DNA of 7,776 nucleotides, from the NCBI GenBank assembly GCA_028749105.1, contig JAQUQF010000077.1, forward strand, positions 1 through 7,776, given 5' to 3'. Below, in pieces: positions 1-5,630 of the stretch. Numbering within the stretch: position 1 is the stretch's first letter; every line of letters begins with the position of its first letter. The translations under genes were made by a program, and so were the position numbers. The notes under the pieces are model-generated. The model searched no databases. It saw only the letters and a list, made by a program, of their open reading frames with translations, and was not told the origin of the DNA. Source of the stretch: Acidobacteriota bacterium. GTDB lineage: Bacteria > Acidobacteriota > Aminicenantia > UBA2199.

Positions 1-19
1 ACTTGAAAGAGCATTGGTA

Positions 20-65
20 CCAGGTCTTTCATTATTACATTAACAAAGATAAGCCAGGGTGGGAT
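20..65 (+). repeat. Direct repeat, left copy, upstream of the toxin-antitoxin pair
   Basis: This 46-base segment matches 818-863 in the same orientation at 40 of 46 positions without gaps. It begins CCAGGTCTTTC and ends CCAGGGTGGGAT. Weaker similarity continues to the left (about positions 6-19 against 804-817), so the full repeat may start outside the window. The two copies bracket the toxin-antitoxin pair. Divergence between copies suggests an old duplication or two independent copies of a dispersed repeat. The identity was counted by eye; a mobile origin is inference. Confidence 0.7.
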
Positions 66-74
66 ATCGTTGGT

Positions 75-100
75 GTAGGGACACGGCATGCCGTACCCTC
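75..100. repeat. Palindromic hairpin repeat 1 (GTAGGG...CCCTC)
   Basis: The segment forms an imperfect palindrome: AGGGACACGGCA faces TGCCGTACCCT around a CGGCATGCCG core. It shares the layout seen at 113-133, 152-174 and 917-938: a GGG(G)C-type outer edge, a variable inner stem and a matching CCC edge. There is no following T tract, so it is unlikely to be an intrinsic terminator. It resembles dispersed intergenic palindromes. Confidence 0.6.
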
Positions 101-112
101 TTTTCATGTTGC

Positions 113-133
113 AGGGGCGCGGTCATCGCGCCC
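113..133. repeat. Palindromic hairpin repeat 2 (GGGCGCG...CGCGCCC)
   Basis: Perfect 7-bp arms GGGCGCG (115-121) and CGCGCCC (127-133) enclose the loop GTCAT. It lies between two other hairpins of similar build within 100 bp, in a stretch with no convincing gene. It has no terminator-like T run. Confidence 0.6.
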
Positions 134-151
134 ATGTTCGTCATTCCCACG

Positions 152-174
152 AGGGGCGGGACAACCCCGCCCCT
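152..174. repeat. Palindromic hairpin repeat 3 (AGGGGCGGG...CCCGCCCCT)
   Basis: Perfect 9-bp arms AGGGGCGGG (152-160) and CCCGCCCCT (166-174) enclose the loop ACAAC. This is the strongest stem of the left-edge cluster. The edges (GGGGC and GCCCCT) match the other members while the inner stem bases differ. The sequence after it (TACGCCTGATG) is not T-rich, so termination is unlikely. Confidence 0.65.
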
Positions 175-230
175 TACGCCTGATGATCCAAAGGCTTTGA
201 TTGCGTCAGGGAGTCAAAATAGCGAATTTA

Positions 231-239
231 TGCTATAAT
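231..239 (+). promoter_or_regulatory. Extended -10 promoter of the toxin-antitoxin operon
   Basis: TGCTATAAT is a perfect extended -10 (TGn followed by TATAAT at 234-239). No good -35 hexamer stands at the usual 16-18 bp distance; TTGCGT at 201-206 is too far away. An extended -10 can work without one. The predicted transcript start is near 246, giving a leader of about 15 nt that carries the antitoxin ribosome site (GAGG, 247-250). Type II antitoxins commonly repress their own promoter, but no operator palindrome is clear here. Confidence 0.65.
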
Positions 240-260
240 TTGAATCGAGGTAAACGAGAA

Positions 261-473
261 ATGACGCCCACAAAAACCATCATCAATAAAGCCTTGAGTT
301 TGAAGCCCGCCGAGCGTTTTATCGTTATCGAAGCCTTGGTTAAAAGCCTCGATAGCCCTGATAAGGCGATCGAAAAAGTATGGGCCGTCGAGGCGGAAAA
401 AAGATTGAAAGCCTACAAAGCGGGAAAATTGAAAACCGTATCTTTCGAGGAGATGTTCCAGGCTCATTCATGA
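261..473 (+). CDS. Type II antitoxin, putative addiction module component family
   Basis: A 70-residue protein resembling the 'putative addiction module component' antitoxins (TIGR02574/Pfam Unstab_antitox). Such proteins bind and neutralise a RelE/ParE toxin. Two family-like blocks are visible: an N-terminal helix with LKPAERFIVIEALVKSL (about 14-30) and a C-terminal EAEKRLKAYKAGKLKTVSF segment (about 44-62), ending in EEMF. The frame is open back to 201, but ATG 261 is preferred: it has GAGG at 247-250, lies just downstream of the extended -10, and gives the usual family length of about 70 residues. The stop codon overlaps the toxin start (ATGA, 470-473). Its base composition is visibly more AT-rich than the genes to the right, which suits a horizontally acquired module. 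Confidence 0.85.
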   Translation: MTPTKTIINKALSLKPAERFIVIEALVKSLDSPDKAIEKVWAVEAEKRLKAYKAGKLKTVSFEEMFQAHS

Positions 474-763
474 AACTGGAAATCCTGCAGATTGCCCGCC
501 AGGAATTCCAAGCGGCTCAGGAATATTATGAAATGGAACAAGCCGGTCTGGGTTCAAGGTTCGAAGGCGAAATCAGACAAGCTTTGCTACGCATCCAACA
601 ATATCCGACGGTATGGTCAATAGAGCGAAAAGAGATCCGCCGATGTTTCGTCCATAAATTCCCATTCAAAATCATTTACTCGATCCATAAGAAAACTATC
701 ATCGTGCTCGCTTTCGCCCATCTTCACAGAAAACCTGAATATTGGGTTGATAGAAAGAAATAG
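470..763 (+). CDS. Type II toxin, RelE/ParE family
   Basis: A 97-residue protein with the RelE/ParE superfamily layout. An N-terminal helical part carries AAQEYYEMEQAGLGSRF (about 15-31), followed by RIQQYPTVW (41-49). The beta core is IRRCFVHKFPFKIIY (56-70), then a hydrophobic strand (IIVLAFAH, 77-84) and the closing HRKPEYW (86-92). Relatives are either ribosome-dependent mRNA endonucleases (RelE type) or gyrase inhibitors (ParE type); the sequence alone does not settle which. The frame is open back to 380, but that would overlap most of the antitoxin. ATG 470 fits the family length and the ATGA overlap, which implies translational coupling, as the nearby ribosome site is weak. The core motifs look intact, so the toxin is probably functional. 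Confidence 0.87.
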   Translation: MKLEILQIARQEFQAAQEYYEMEQAGLGSRFEGEIRQALLRIQQYPTVWSIERKEIRRCFVHKFPFKIIYSIHKKTIIVLAFAHLHRKPEYWVDRKK

Positions 764-795
764 ATTCCTAAACCTGATCAAAAGTCCATTCTTTC

Positions 796-815
796 TAACT
801 GCAAAAAAGCAGTTA
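796..815. other. Hairpin with A6 loop downstream of the toxin gene
   Basis: Perfect 7-bp arms TAACTGC (796-802) and GCAGTTA (809-815) enclose six adenines. It lies 32 bp after the toxin stop and just before the right-hand direct repeat. No T tract follows, so it is not a convincing intrinsic terminator. It may stabilise the mRNA 3' end or belong to the repeat. Confidence 0.4.
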
Positions 816-817
816 TG

Positions 818-863
818 CCAGTTCTTTAATTATTGCATTAACAATGATAATCCAGGGTGAGAT
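818..863 (+). repeat. Direct repeat, right copy, downstream of the toxin-antitoxin pair
   Basis: This is the second copy of the repeat at 20-65, same orientation, 40 of 46 bases identical, beginning CCAGTTCTTTAATT and ending CCAGGGTGAGAT. As with the left copy, a palindromic hairpin lies downstream (917-938 here; 75-100 there), suggesting that a larger repeat-plus-hairpin unit was duplicated or inserted on both sides of the toxin-antitoxin genes. Confidence 0.7.
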
Positions 864-1262
864 GCTGCAGTGTCCGCCCTGCATTTCTTGATTTTAAGAA
901 GACATCAAAACAGAAAGGGCAAACACGGGGGTTTGCCCCTACAGAAAAATGCTTGCTTCACGGGCAGGCGTAGTTGCGGATGACGGACTCGGCTGCCGGA
1001 TGCTTTTTTGTAAGCCGTTCCTAACTGCGTTTGCCGAAATATTCTCTTTGCAAAACCGGAGCGGAAGAAAATGGGGTCGGTGCTTGACTTTGTGACTCAG
1101 GCATTTTTGGCGTCATAGGGGCAGGTCAACAGGTTCCGAAAATCATCATAAATCCTATGATAACTTCTCTATCGGCAAATTATGGCCCATTAAGGAATAG
1201 GTTCGGTAGGGACAGATTGCTTAATTAATATAAATTTAGCAATAATTAGTTGCCATATTATC
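864..1262. other. Gene-poor accessory stretch with degenerate material
   Basis: I see no convincing gene here. A 48-codon frame starts at 949 but resembles nothing I know. The stretch holds hairpin repeat 4 (917-938), a segment beginning GGGGTCGGTGCTTGACTTTG (1074-1093), a small inverted repeat ATCATA-AATCC-TATGAT near 1145-1161, and an AT-rich tail that leads into the pseudogene fragment at 1263. It reads as eroded intergenic or mobile-element debris. Confidence 0.5.
917..938. repeat. Palindromic hairpin repeat 4 (GGGCAAAC...GTTTGCCC)
   Basis: Perfect 8-bp arms GGGCAAAC (917-924) and GTTTGCCC (931-938) enclose ACGGGG. The right flank CCCCTACA matches the CCCCT-type edge of the other hairpins. 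Its inner stem (CAAAC/GTTTG) differs from the other three, yet complementarity is kept. Confidence 0.65.
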
Positions 1263-1430
1263 ATAAATAAGGAAATAGACCTGGTCGAGGAGCGGGAGGG
1301 AAAACTGTTCGGCTACGAGTTCAAGTGGGGGAATAAAAAGGCCAAACCGGCCAAGGCCTGGCTCGATGCCTACGCCAATGCCAGCCTGGAGACCGTAACC
1401 CGCGATAATTTCCTCGATTTCGTGATCTGA
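1263..1430 (+). pseudogene. 3' fragment of a DUF4143-type ATP-binding protein (AAA ATPase/PD-(D/E)XK-like)
   Basis: From 1272 to the TGA at 1428-1430 the frame encodes 52 residues starting EIDLVEEREGKLFGYEFKW and ending TRDNFLDFVI. This matches the C-terminal end of the DUF4143 ATP-binding proteins, whose tail carries a PD-(D/E)XK-like core. The D of EID and the E-x-K of YEFKW are both present. Full-length relatives are about 380-450 residues, so nearly all of the protein, including the P-loop ATPase, is missing. The frame is open back to 1194 but has no ATG, GTG or TTG start, and the upstream residues look random. The match appears to fade just before position 1272, in AT-rich DNA. I read it as a dead remnant; similar ATPases are common passengers in accessory regions. 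Confidence 0.75.
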
Positions 1431-1480
1431 CGTTCGTGCTATTGATGAAGGTCAAGAGGACGTCGGATGTTCGTTGAGCT

Positions 1481-2680
1481 CTACCCCAGCAGGGCCCTGA
1501 TGAATTCGTCGCCCTGAAGCAGGCCGTAGCTGCCCTGGCGGCAGGTCTCCTCGTTGAACTCGCTGATGCCGTCGGGTTTTTCGTCGGGACGGTAAATCAG
1601 GAACGGTACCGCGTCTCGGGTATGGGTACGCACGGCGCAGGGAGTGGCGTGGTCGGGGAGCAGGGCGATGGCGACCGGCTCCTTCATCGTTGCCGTGCAT
1701 TCGACGATTGGCTGGATCGCCCGCTGGTGCAGGGCCTCGATGGTGCGGACCTTCAGTTCGGCGTTGCCCTCGTGGCCGGCCTCGTCGCTGGCTTCGATAT
1801 GCAAAAAGACAAAATCCATCTCGGCCAATGCCCGGCATGCCGCCTCCGCTTTGCCTTCATAGTTCGTATCAAATAATCCGGTCGCTCCCGGAACATGGAT
1901 GGGCTGCAGGCCGGCGTAGACCCCAAGTCCGAAGATCAGGTCGACGGCGGAAATGACGGCGCCGCGCAGGTTGTGCAATTCCCCGAATGTTTTCATCTGC
2001 GGCCGGTGCCCCGGCGACCATGGCCAGATCGAATTCCCCGGGTCCTTGCCCTGGGCTTGGCGCTTTGCATTGACCGGGTGGGGGCCGAGGATGTCCTGGG
2101 AACGGAGAATCAGGTCGGTCAGCAGCGCGGCCGTCGCACTCTCCCTGCCTTTGGACCTAGGCAGGACTTCGGAAAACGGCGTACCGGGAACATCGTGGGG
2201 CGGCGTGCAGGAGAAGTCGTTCACCCCATCCTTGATGACCAGCAAGTGGCGATAGCTCACCCCGGGGTGAAAGCGGACGCGCGGGGAGGCGAGCTTTTCA
2301 TTCAGCGCCTCAACCAGTTGCACCGACTCTTCGTTGCTGATGTGTCCGGCCGAATGGTTCTTGATCCAGCCGTTTTCGATGCAAATGATGTTGCAGCGCA
2401 TGGCCAGGTCGCTGGCTGCGAGCTCGACCCCCATGCTGGCCGCTTCCAGGACGCCGCGCCCCTGGTAGACTTGGTGTACGTCATAGCCCAGCACGGCCAG
2501 GTTGGCCACCTCGCTGCCCGGGGGCATGTCGTCGGGAACGGTGACCAGCTGCCCGCAGCGGCTCCGGGCGCAGAGACGGTCGATGGCCGGGGTGCGGGCG
2601 GCCATGAGCGGGGTTTTGCCCCCCAGTTTTTCGATGGGGTAGTCGGCCATGCCGTCGGCGAGAATGATGATATATTTCAT
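1481..2680 (-). CDS. Cofactor-independent phosphoglycerate mutase-family protein, proposed homoserine kinase
   Basis: A 399-residue member of the alkaline phosphatase superfamily, similar to archaeal-type cofactor-independent phosphoglycerate mutase (ApgM). The two-metal active-site residues are visible: D9 in ILADGMAD, nucleophile-position S56 in PPGSEVANLAVLGYD, D299 and H303 in EASDEAGHEG, D343-H344 in LPDHATP, and H353 in RTHTRD. The NSIWPW block (216-221) is typical of the subfamily modelled as TIGR02535, proposed to be homoserine kinase where classical thrB is absent and thrC is adjacent. Here it starts 22 bp downstream of thrC in the same direction, so an operon and the homoserine kinase role (homoserine + ATP to O-phosphohomoserine) are favoured over glycolytic mutase. 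GAGG lies 4 nt before the ATG. No clear terminator follows. Identity of the fold is secure; the exact reaction is inferred from context. Confidence 0.9.
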   Translation of the reverse strand: MKYIIILADGMADYPIEKLGGKTPLMAARTPAIDRLCARSRCGQLVTVPDDMPPGSEVANLAVLGYDVHQVYQGRGVLEAASMGVELAASDLAMRCNIICIENGWIKNHSAGHISNEESVQLVEALNEKLASPRVRFHPGVSYRHLLVIKDGVNDFSCTPPHDVPGTPFSEVLPRSKGRESATAALLTDLILRSQDILGPHPVNAKRQAQGKDPGNSIWPWSPGHRPQMKTFGELHNLRGAVISAVDLIFGLGVYAGLQPIHVPGATGLFDTNYEGKAEAACRALAEMDFVFLHIEASDEAGHEGNAELKVRTIEALHQRAIQPIVECTATMKEPVAIALLPDHATPCAVRTHTRDAVPFLIYRPDEKPDGISEFNEETCRQGSYGLLQGDEFIRALLG

Positions 2681-2702
2681 TTGCCCTCTGCAGCGAACGC
2701 GA

Positions 2703-4067
2703 TCAGGAATAATTCTTCTTTAAAAAATCCTTGAACCTCGGGTAGTCATTGGCCATGGCCAGCGACGATTCCTTCCTGTCCTCGATTCCCTCGAGACTGG
2801 GGGGCAGCGGCGGGTCGAAGCCGAGGATGGAGCGGATCTCTTCGGGGAATTTTGCCGGATGCGCGGTTTCCAGCGCAACGCACAATTGATCGGGTGCCTG
2901 CTCTTCCTGCGCCAGATATTTTTGCAGGCCGGCCCAGCCCACGGCGCCATGCGGCTCGAGCAGCAGGCGCTGCTCTTCGTAGGCGCTGCGGATGGTCTGG
3001 CGGGTTTCGCTCTCCGTGATGCTCACGGCGAAAATGTCCCGGCGCAGCCGCTCCATGTCGGGCATGCGGCTGATATGGCCTTTTTCATCCATGCTCCCGC
3101 CGTACAGGTCGATCAGCCTGGCCAGGTTGCTGGGATGGCCGACGTTCATGGCGCTGGAAATGCAGTTGCGCGAAGGCTCGATGGGCTGATAGGCGCCGCT
3201 GGACACGAACCCGGGAAATTCGTCGTTTTCGTTGGTGGCAATGATCAGGCGCTTGACCGGCAGGCCCATGCGCATGGCGAGGACGCCGCCCATCATGTCG
3301 CCGAAGTTCCCCGAGGGGATGGAAAAAATTGCCGGCTCAGCCGCCTGCCGGCAGAGCCGGGAATAGGCATAGAAATAGTAGACGATCTGCGGCACCAGGC
3401 GGCCGATGTTGATGGAATTGGCCGAGGACAGACGCAGGTGGGCCAGTTCGGGATCGGAAAACGCCTCCTTGACCAGGGCCTGGCAATGGTCAAACTTGCC
3501 GTCCACGGCGATGACGCTAACGTTCCCGCCCAGGGTGGTCATCTGCTTGCGCTGGCGCGCCGTCACCTCTTTTTCCGGGAACAGGACCAGCACCTGGATG
3601 TTGTCGAGCCCATAGAAGGCGTTGGCGATGGCGCTGCCCGTGTCCCCGGAGGTGGCGGTCAGGATCAGCAGCTTCTCGTTTCCCTGGAGCAGGTAGTAAT
3701 TGATCAGCCGTCCCATCAGCCGGGCGGCAAAGTCCTTGAAAGAGGCCGTCGGGCCCTGGTCCAGGCGCATGACATATTGGCGGCCGCTTACCGGCTCCAG
3801 GGGCACCGGAAAATCATAGGCGTCGAGCGTCAATGCCGCCAGGTCGCTGTCCGGGATCTGCCCATGGAGGAATTTACGGCAGATCGCCAGGGCGATCTCA
3901 TGGTACGCCTGGCCGGAAAAGCCGGCGATCTCTTTCCCGCTCAATGCCGGGATGCTCTGGGGCATGAACAGGCCCTTGTCGGGGGCCAATCCTTTCAGCA
4001 GCGCCTCACGGAACGTCACCGGCTCGGCCCGGCGGTTGGTCGAATAATATAATATCGGTTTTTCCAT
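2703..4067 (-). CDS. thrC: Threonine synthase
   Basis: A 454-residue PLP enzyme converting O-phosphohomoserine to threonine and phosphate, the last step of threonine synthesis in the cytosol. From the start at 4067 the N-terminus reads MEKPILYYSTNRRAEPVTF, typical of the family. K111 in GPTASFKDFAAR is the Schiff-base lysine. The ATSGDTGSA loop (138-146), SANSINIGRLVPQ (214-226), the phosphate-binding IPSGNFG loop (250-256), EPHGAVG (371-377) and ETAHPAKFPEEI (400-411) are all present. The frame could start at 4091, adding eight residues. However, a consensus promoter (4095-4122) predicts transcription beginning near 4088, inside that extension, so the ATG at 4067 is preferred even though its ribosome site is weak. 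It is first in a likely operon with the proposed homoserine kinase and diverges from the PLP sulfur-transfer gene. Confidence 0.95.
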   Translation of the reverse strand: MEKPILYYSTNRRAEPVTFREALLKGLAPDKGLFMPQSIPALSGKEIAGFSGQAYHEIALAICRKFLHGQIPDSDLAALTLDAYDFPVPLEPVSGRQYVMRLDQGPTASFKDFAARLMGRLINYYLLQGNEKLLILTATSGDTGSAIANAFYGLDNIQVLVLFPEKEVTARQRKQMTTLGGNVSVIAVDGKFDHCQALVKEAFSDPELAHLRLSSANSINIGRLVPQIVYYFYAYSRLCRQAAEPAIFSIPSGNFGDMMGGVLAMRMGLPVKRLIIATNENDEFPGFVSSGAYQPIEPSRNCISSAMNVGHPSNLARLIDLYGGSMDEKGHISRMPDMERLRRDIFAVSITESETRQTIRSAYEEQRLLLEPHGAVGWAGLQKYLAQEEQAPDQLCVALETAHPAKFPEEIRSILGFDPPLPPSLEGIEDRKESSLAMANDYPRFKDFLKKNYS

Positions 4068-4094
4068 GATCGAATTCGCGCGAACGGCCATCCA

Positions 4095-4122
4095 ATTTTA
4101 AACTATTCCTCCGCCATGTCAA
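4095..4122 (-). promoter_or_regulatory. sigma70-type promoter of thrC
   Basis: On the minus strand TTGACA (4122-4117, perfect consensus) is separated by 16 bp from TAAAAT (4100-4095, five of six consensus bases). The expected start of transcription is near 4088. This falls between the two candidate thrC ATGs (4091 and 4067) and supports the inner one. A GGAGG lies inside the spacer, 16 nt before ATG 4091, too far to be a good ribosome site for it. No riboswitch or attenuator peptide is apparent in the short leader. Confidence 0.55.
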
Positions 4123-4143
4123 GGCGGGGATGAATGGCATGGT

Positions 4144-4172
4144 TTGACTTTTCATTTCCCGCGTGCTAATGA
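4144..4172 (+). promoter_or_regulatory. Possible promoter of the PLP sulfur-transfer gene
   Basis: TTGACT (4144-4149) is followed after 17 bp by TAATGA (4167-4172) preceded by TGC (4164-4166), an extended-type -10. The -35 is good but the -10 is poor. It is the only reasonable candidate in the divergent region. It would give a leader of about 65 nt containing the stem at 4184-4211. Confidence 0.3.
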
Positions 4173-4183
4173 AAAATCGCGCC

Positions 4184-4211
4184 GGCCCGTGCGGAATATT
4201 CGGCACCGGCC
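4184..4211 (+). other. Imperfect inverted repeat in the leader of the PLP sulfur-transfer gene
   Basis: GGCCCGTGC (4184-4192) pairs with GCACCGGCC (4203-4211) with a single mismatch, around a loop containing GAATATTC. It sits between the possible promoter and the ribosome site AGGGGAG (4231-4237). It could be an operator or an mRNA stem. No T run follows, and it does not resemble a SAM riboswitch. Confidence 0.3.
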
Positions 4212-4243
4212 AAGGCGCAAAATTCTGAACAGGGGAGCCGAAC

Positions 4244-5617
4244 ATGGGCAATCAGGCATCTTCCGGCGTCGAGGGGTACATCCGGCTCGGCCAGGAGTAC
4301 GCGGCCAGGAGGAAGGAACAGCGGCAGGCGATGCGCCAGGCGCGCTTCGACACCATCGCCGTCCATGGCATGTACTCGGTCGAGGAGGCCTTCCGCAGCG
4401 GCCAGGGCGGGATCATCGAGCCCATCTTCCCGTCCACGTCGCAAGGGTACCGCGACTCCGATGAGATGGAGGCCGGGCTGGCCTACAAGATCCCCACCTG
4501 GTGCTATTCACGCATCATCAATCCCACGAACTCCTACCTGGAGGACACCCTCTCCCTCCTCGAGTCCTACGGCTGCCCCTTTGACGCCTCGGCGTTCTGC
4601 ACCTCCTCGGGCATGTCGGCGATCAAGCAGGCGGTGGAGCCGCTGCTGGTCCTCCCCGAGGACAAGGACGACGAGCTGAATTTCGTTTCCTCGGCCCAGG
4701 TGTATGGCGGGACCTTCCAGCTGTTCAACGTGCGCATGAAGGAGCGCCGGGCCCTGGTGCGCTGGGTCGCCCGGCCATGGGAGACGGCCGAGTGGGAGAA
4801 GCAGATCGACGAGCATACCCGTTTCCTCTACACCGAGATGCCTTCCAACCCCCAGCAGGCCTGCTCCGACCTTGAGGCGCTCGCCAGGCTGGCCCACCGC
4901 TTCCAGATACCGCTGATCGTCGACAGCACGATCGCCACGCCGGCCCTGATGCGCCCCCTGCTGCACGGCGCCGACGTCGTGGTGCATTCGCTGACCAAGA
5001 CCATCGGCAGCGGCGGTGCCGCCCTCGGTGGGGCCGTCATCGCCCGCCACGACCTTGTCAGCCGCCACCTCGCTCCTGAGGCCAGAGCCGATTACGCGAC
5101 CTGGCTGAAGTTGTGGCCGGGCCGCGATTCCGGTCCCTGCATCTCCCCCAATTCGGCGTTCTTCTTTCTCAATGAAGTGCGGACGCTGCGCATGAAGGTG
5201 GAGAAGCTGTCGGCAAACACCATGGTCGTGGCTGAATTCCTTGCCAACCATGCCAAAGTGGAGACGGTGGATTACCTGGGGCTGGGCGGGCATCCCCTGC
5301 ACGCCCTGGCCGCCCGCTACATGCGTCTTGTCGACAGCGACCGGCCGGTATTCGGCCACCTGATGTCCTTCACCATCAAGGGCGGCCCCGGCGACGCCCG
5401 GCGCTTCTTTGACGCGTTGCAGCGTATTTACCGCGCCACCGACCTGGGGCGCATCAAGTCGGTGGCCACCATCCCGGCCATCTCCACCCATTCGCAGCAG
5501 GGCGAAGAAGGCCGCCGCCTGGCCGGCATCCCGCCGACGATGGTGCGCCTCTGTGTGGGTGGCGAGCATCCCGACGACATCATCGCCGACCTGGACCAGG
5601 CTTTGAACAAGGCATGA
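4244..5617 (+). CDS. PLP-dependent trans-sulfuration enzyme (cystathionine gamma-synthase/O-acylhomoserine sulfhydrylase family)
   Basis: A 457-residue fold-type I PLP enzyme of the Cys/Met metabolism family. Visible family features are YSRIINPTN (88-96, phosphate-binding Tyr/Arg), SSGMSAIK (121-128), YGGT (154-157, ring-stacking Tyr), D227 in PLIVDST, Schiff-base K252 in HSLTKTIGSGG, and R435 in VRLCVGGE for the substrate carboxylate. An N-terminal extension of about 35 charged residues precedes the usual start of homology (FDTIAVHG), and it is longer than typical 380-430-residue relatives. AGGGGAG at 4231-4237 fixes ATG 4244. The family includes cystathionine gamma-synthase, O-acetyl- or O-succinylhomoserine sulfhydrylases, cystathionine gamma-lyase and methionine gamma-lyase; sequence alone does not choose among them. 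Divergence from the thrC/kinase pair suggests a homoserine ester substrate, possibly O-phosphohomoserine. No homoserine acyltransferase is present in the window. Confidence 0.88.
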   Translation: MGNQASSGVEGYIRLGQEYAARRKEQRQAMRQARFDTIAVHGMYSVEEAFRSGQGGIIEPIFPSTSQGYRDSDEMEAGLAYKIPTWCYSRIINPTNSYLEDTLSLLESYGCPFDASAFCTSSGMSAIKQAVEPLLVLPEDKDDELNFVSSAQVYGGTFQLFNVRMKERRALVRWVARPWETAEWEKQIDEHTRFLYTEMPSNPQQACSDLEALARLAHRFQIPLIVDSTIATPALMRPLLHGADVVVHSLTKTIGSGGAALGGAVIARHDLVSRHLAPEARADYATWLKLWPGRDSGPCISPNSAFFFLNEVRTLRMKVEKLSANTMVVAEFLANHAKVETVDYLGLGGHPLHALAARYMRLVDSDRPVFGHLMSFTIKGGPGDARRFFDALQRIYRATDLGRIKSVATIPAISTHSQQGEEGRRLAGIPPTMVRLCVGGEHPDDIIADLDQALNKA

Positions 5618-5624
5618 AGAAGGG
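5617..5624 (+). promoter_or_regulatory. Ribosome site that decides the GTG start of the NTF2-like gene
   Basis: AAGAAGGG overlaps the final base of the upstream stop codon and sits 6 nt before GTG 5631. The alternative ATG at 5652 is preceded by GC-rich sequence with no Shine-Dalgarno match. This favours the GTG start and implies coupling to the PLP enzyme gene. Confidence 0.5.
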
Positions 5625-5630
5625 CAGCGC

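Noticed and set aside
75..174. Possible CRISPR array or terminators formed by the palindrome cluster
   Set aside because: The palindromes are not identical, spacing is irregular with no spacers of constant size, and no T tracts follow the stems.
3..200. 65-residue frame at the left edge
   Set aside because: It runs through the direct repeat and three palindromes and encodes no family-like sequence. Its openness is explained by the repeat composition.
949..1095. 48-codon frame starting at ATG 949
   Set aside because: No ribosome site, no recognisable similarity, and it ends inside the repeat-like segment at 1074-1093. Probably chance.
1895..2734. 279-residue plus-strand frame opposite the phosphoglycerate-mutase-fold gene
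   Set aside because: It is antisense to a well-motivated gene, has shadow composition, and shows no domain of its own.
2859..4052. 397-residue plus-strand frame opposite thrC
   Set aside because: It is a shadow of strong G/C third-position bias in thrC. The thrC frame carries all catalytic motifs.
4123..4243. Possible SAM or other riboswitch ahead of the PLP enzyme gene
   Set aside because: Only one imperfect stem (4184-4211) is visible, and the leader is too short and lacks the multi-helix layout of known methionine-related riboswitches.
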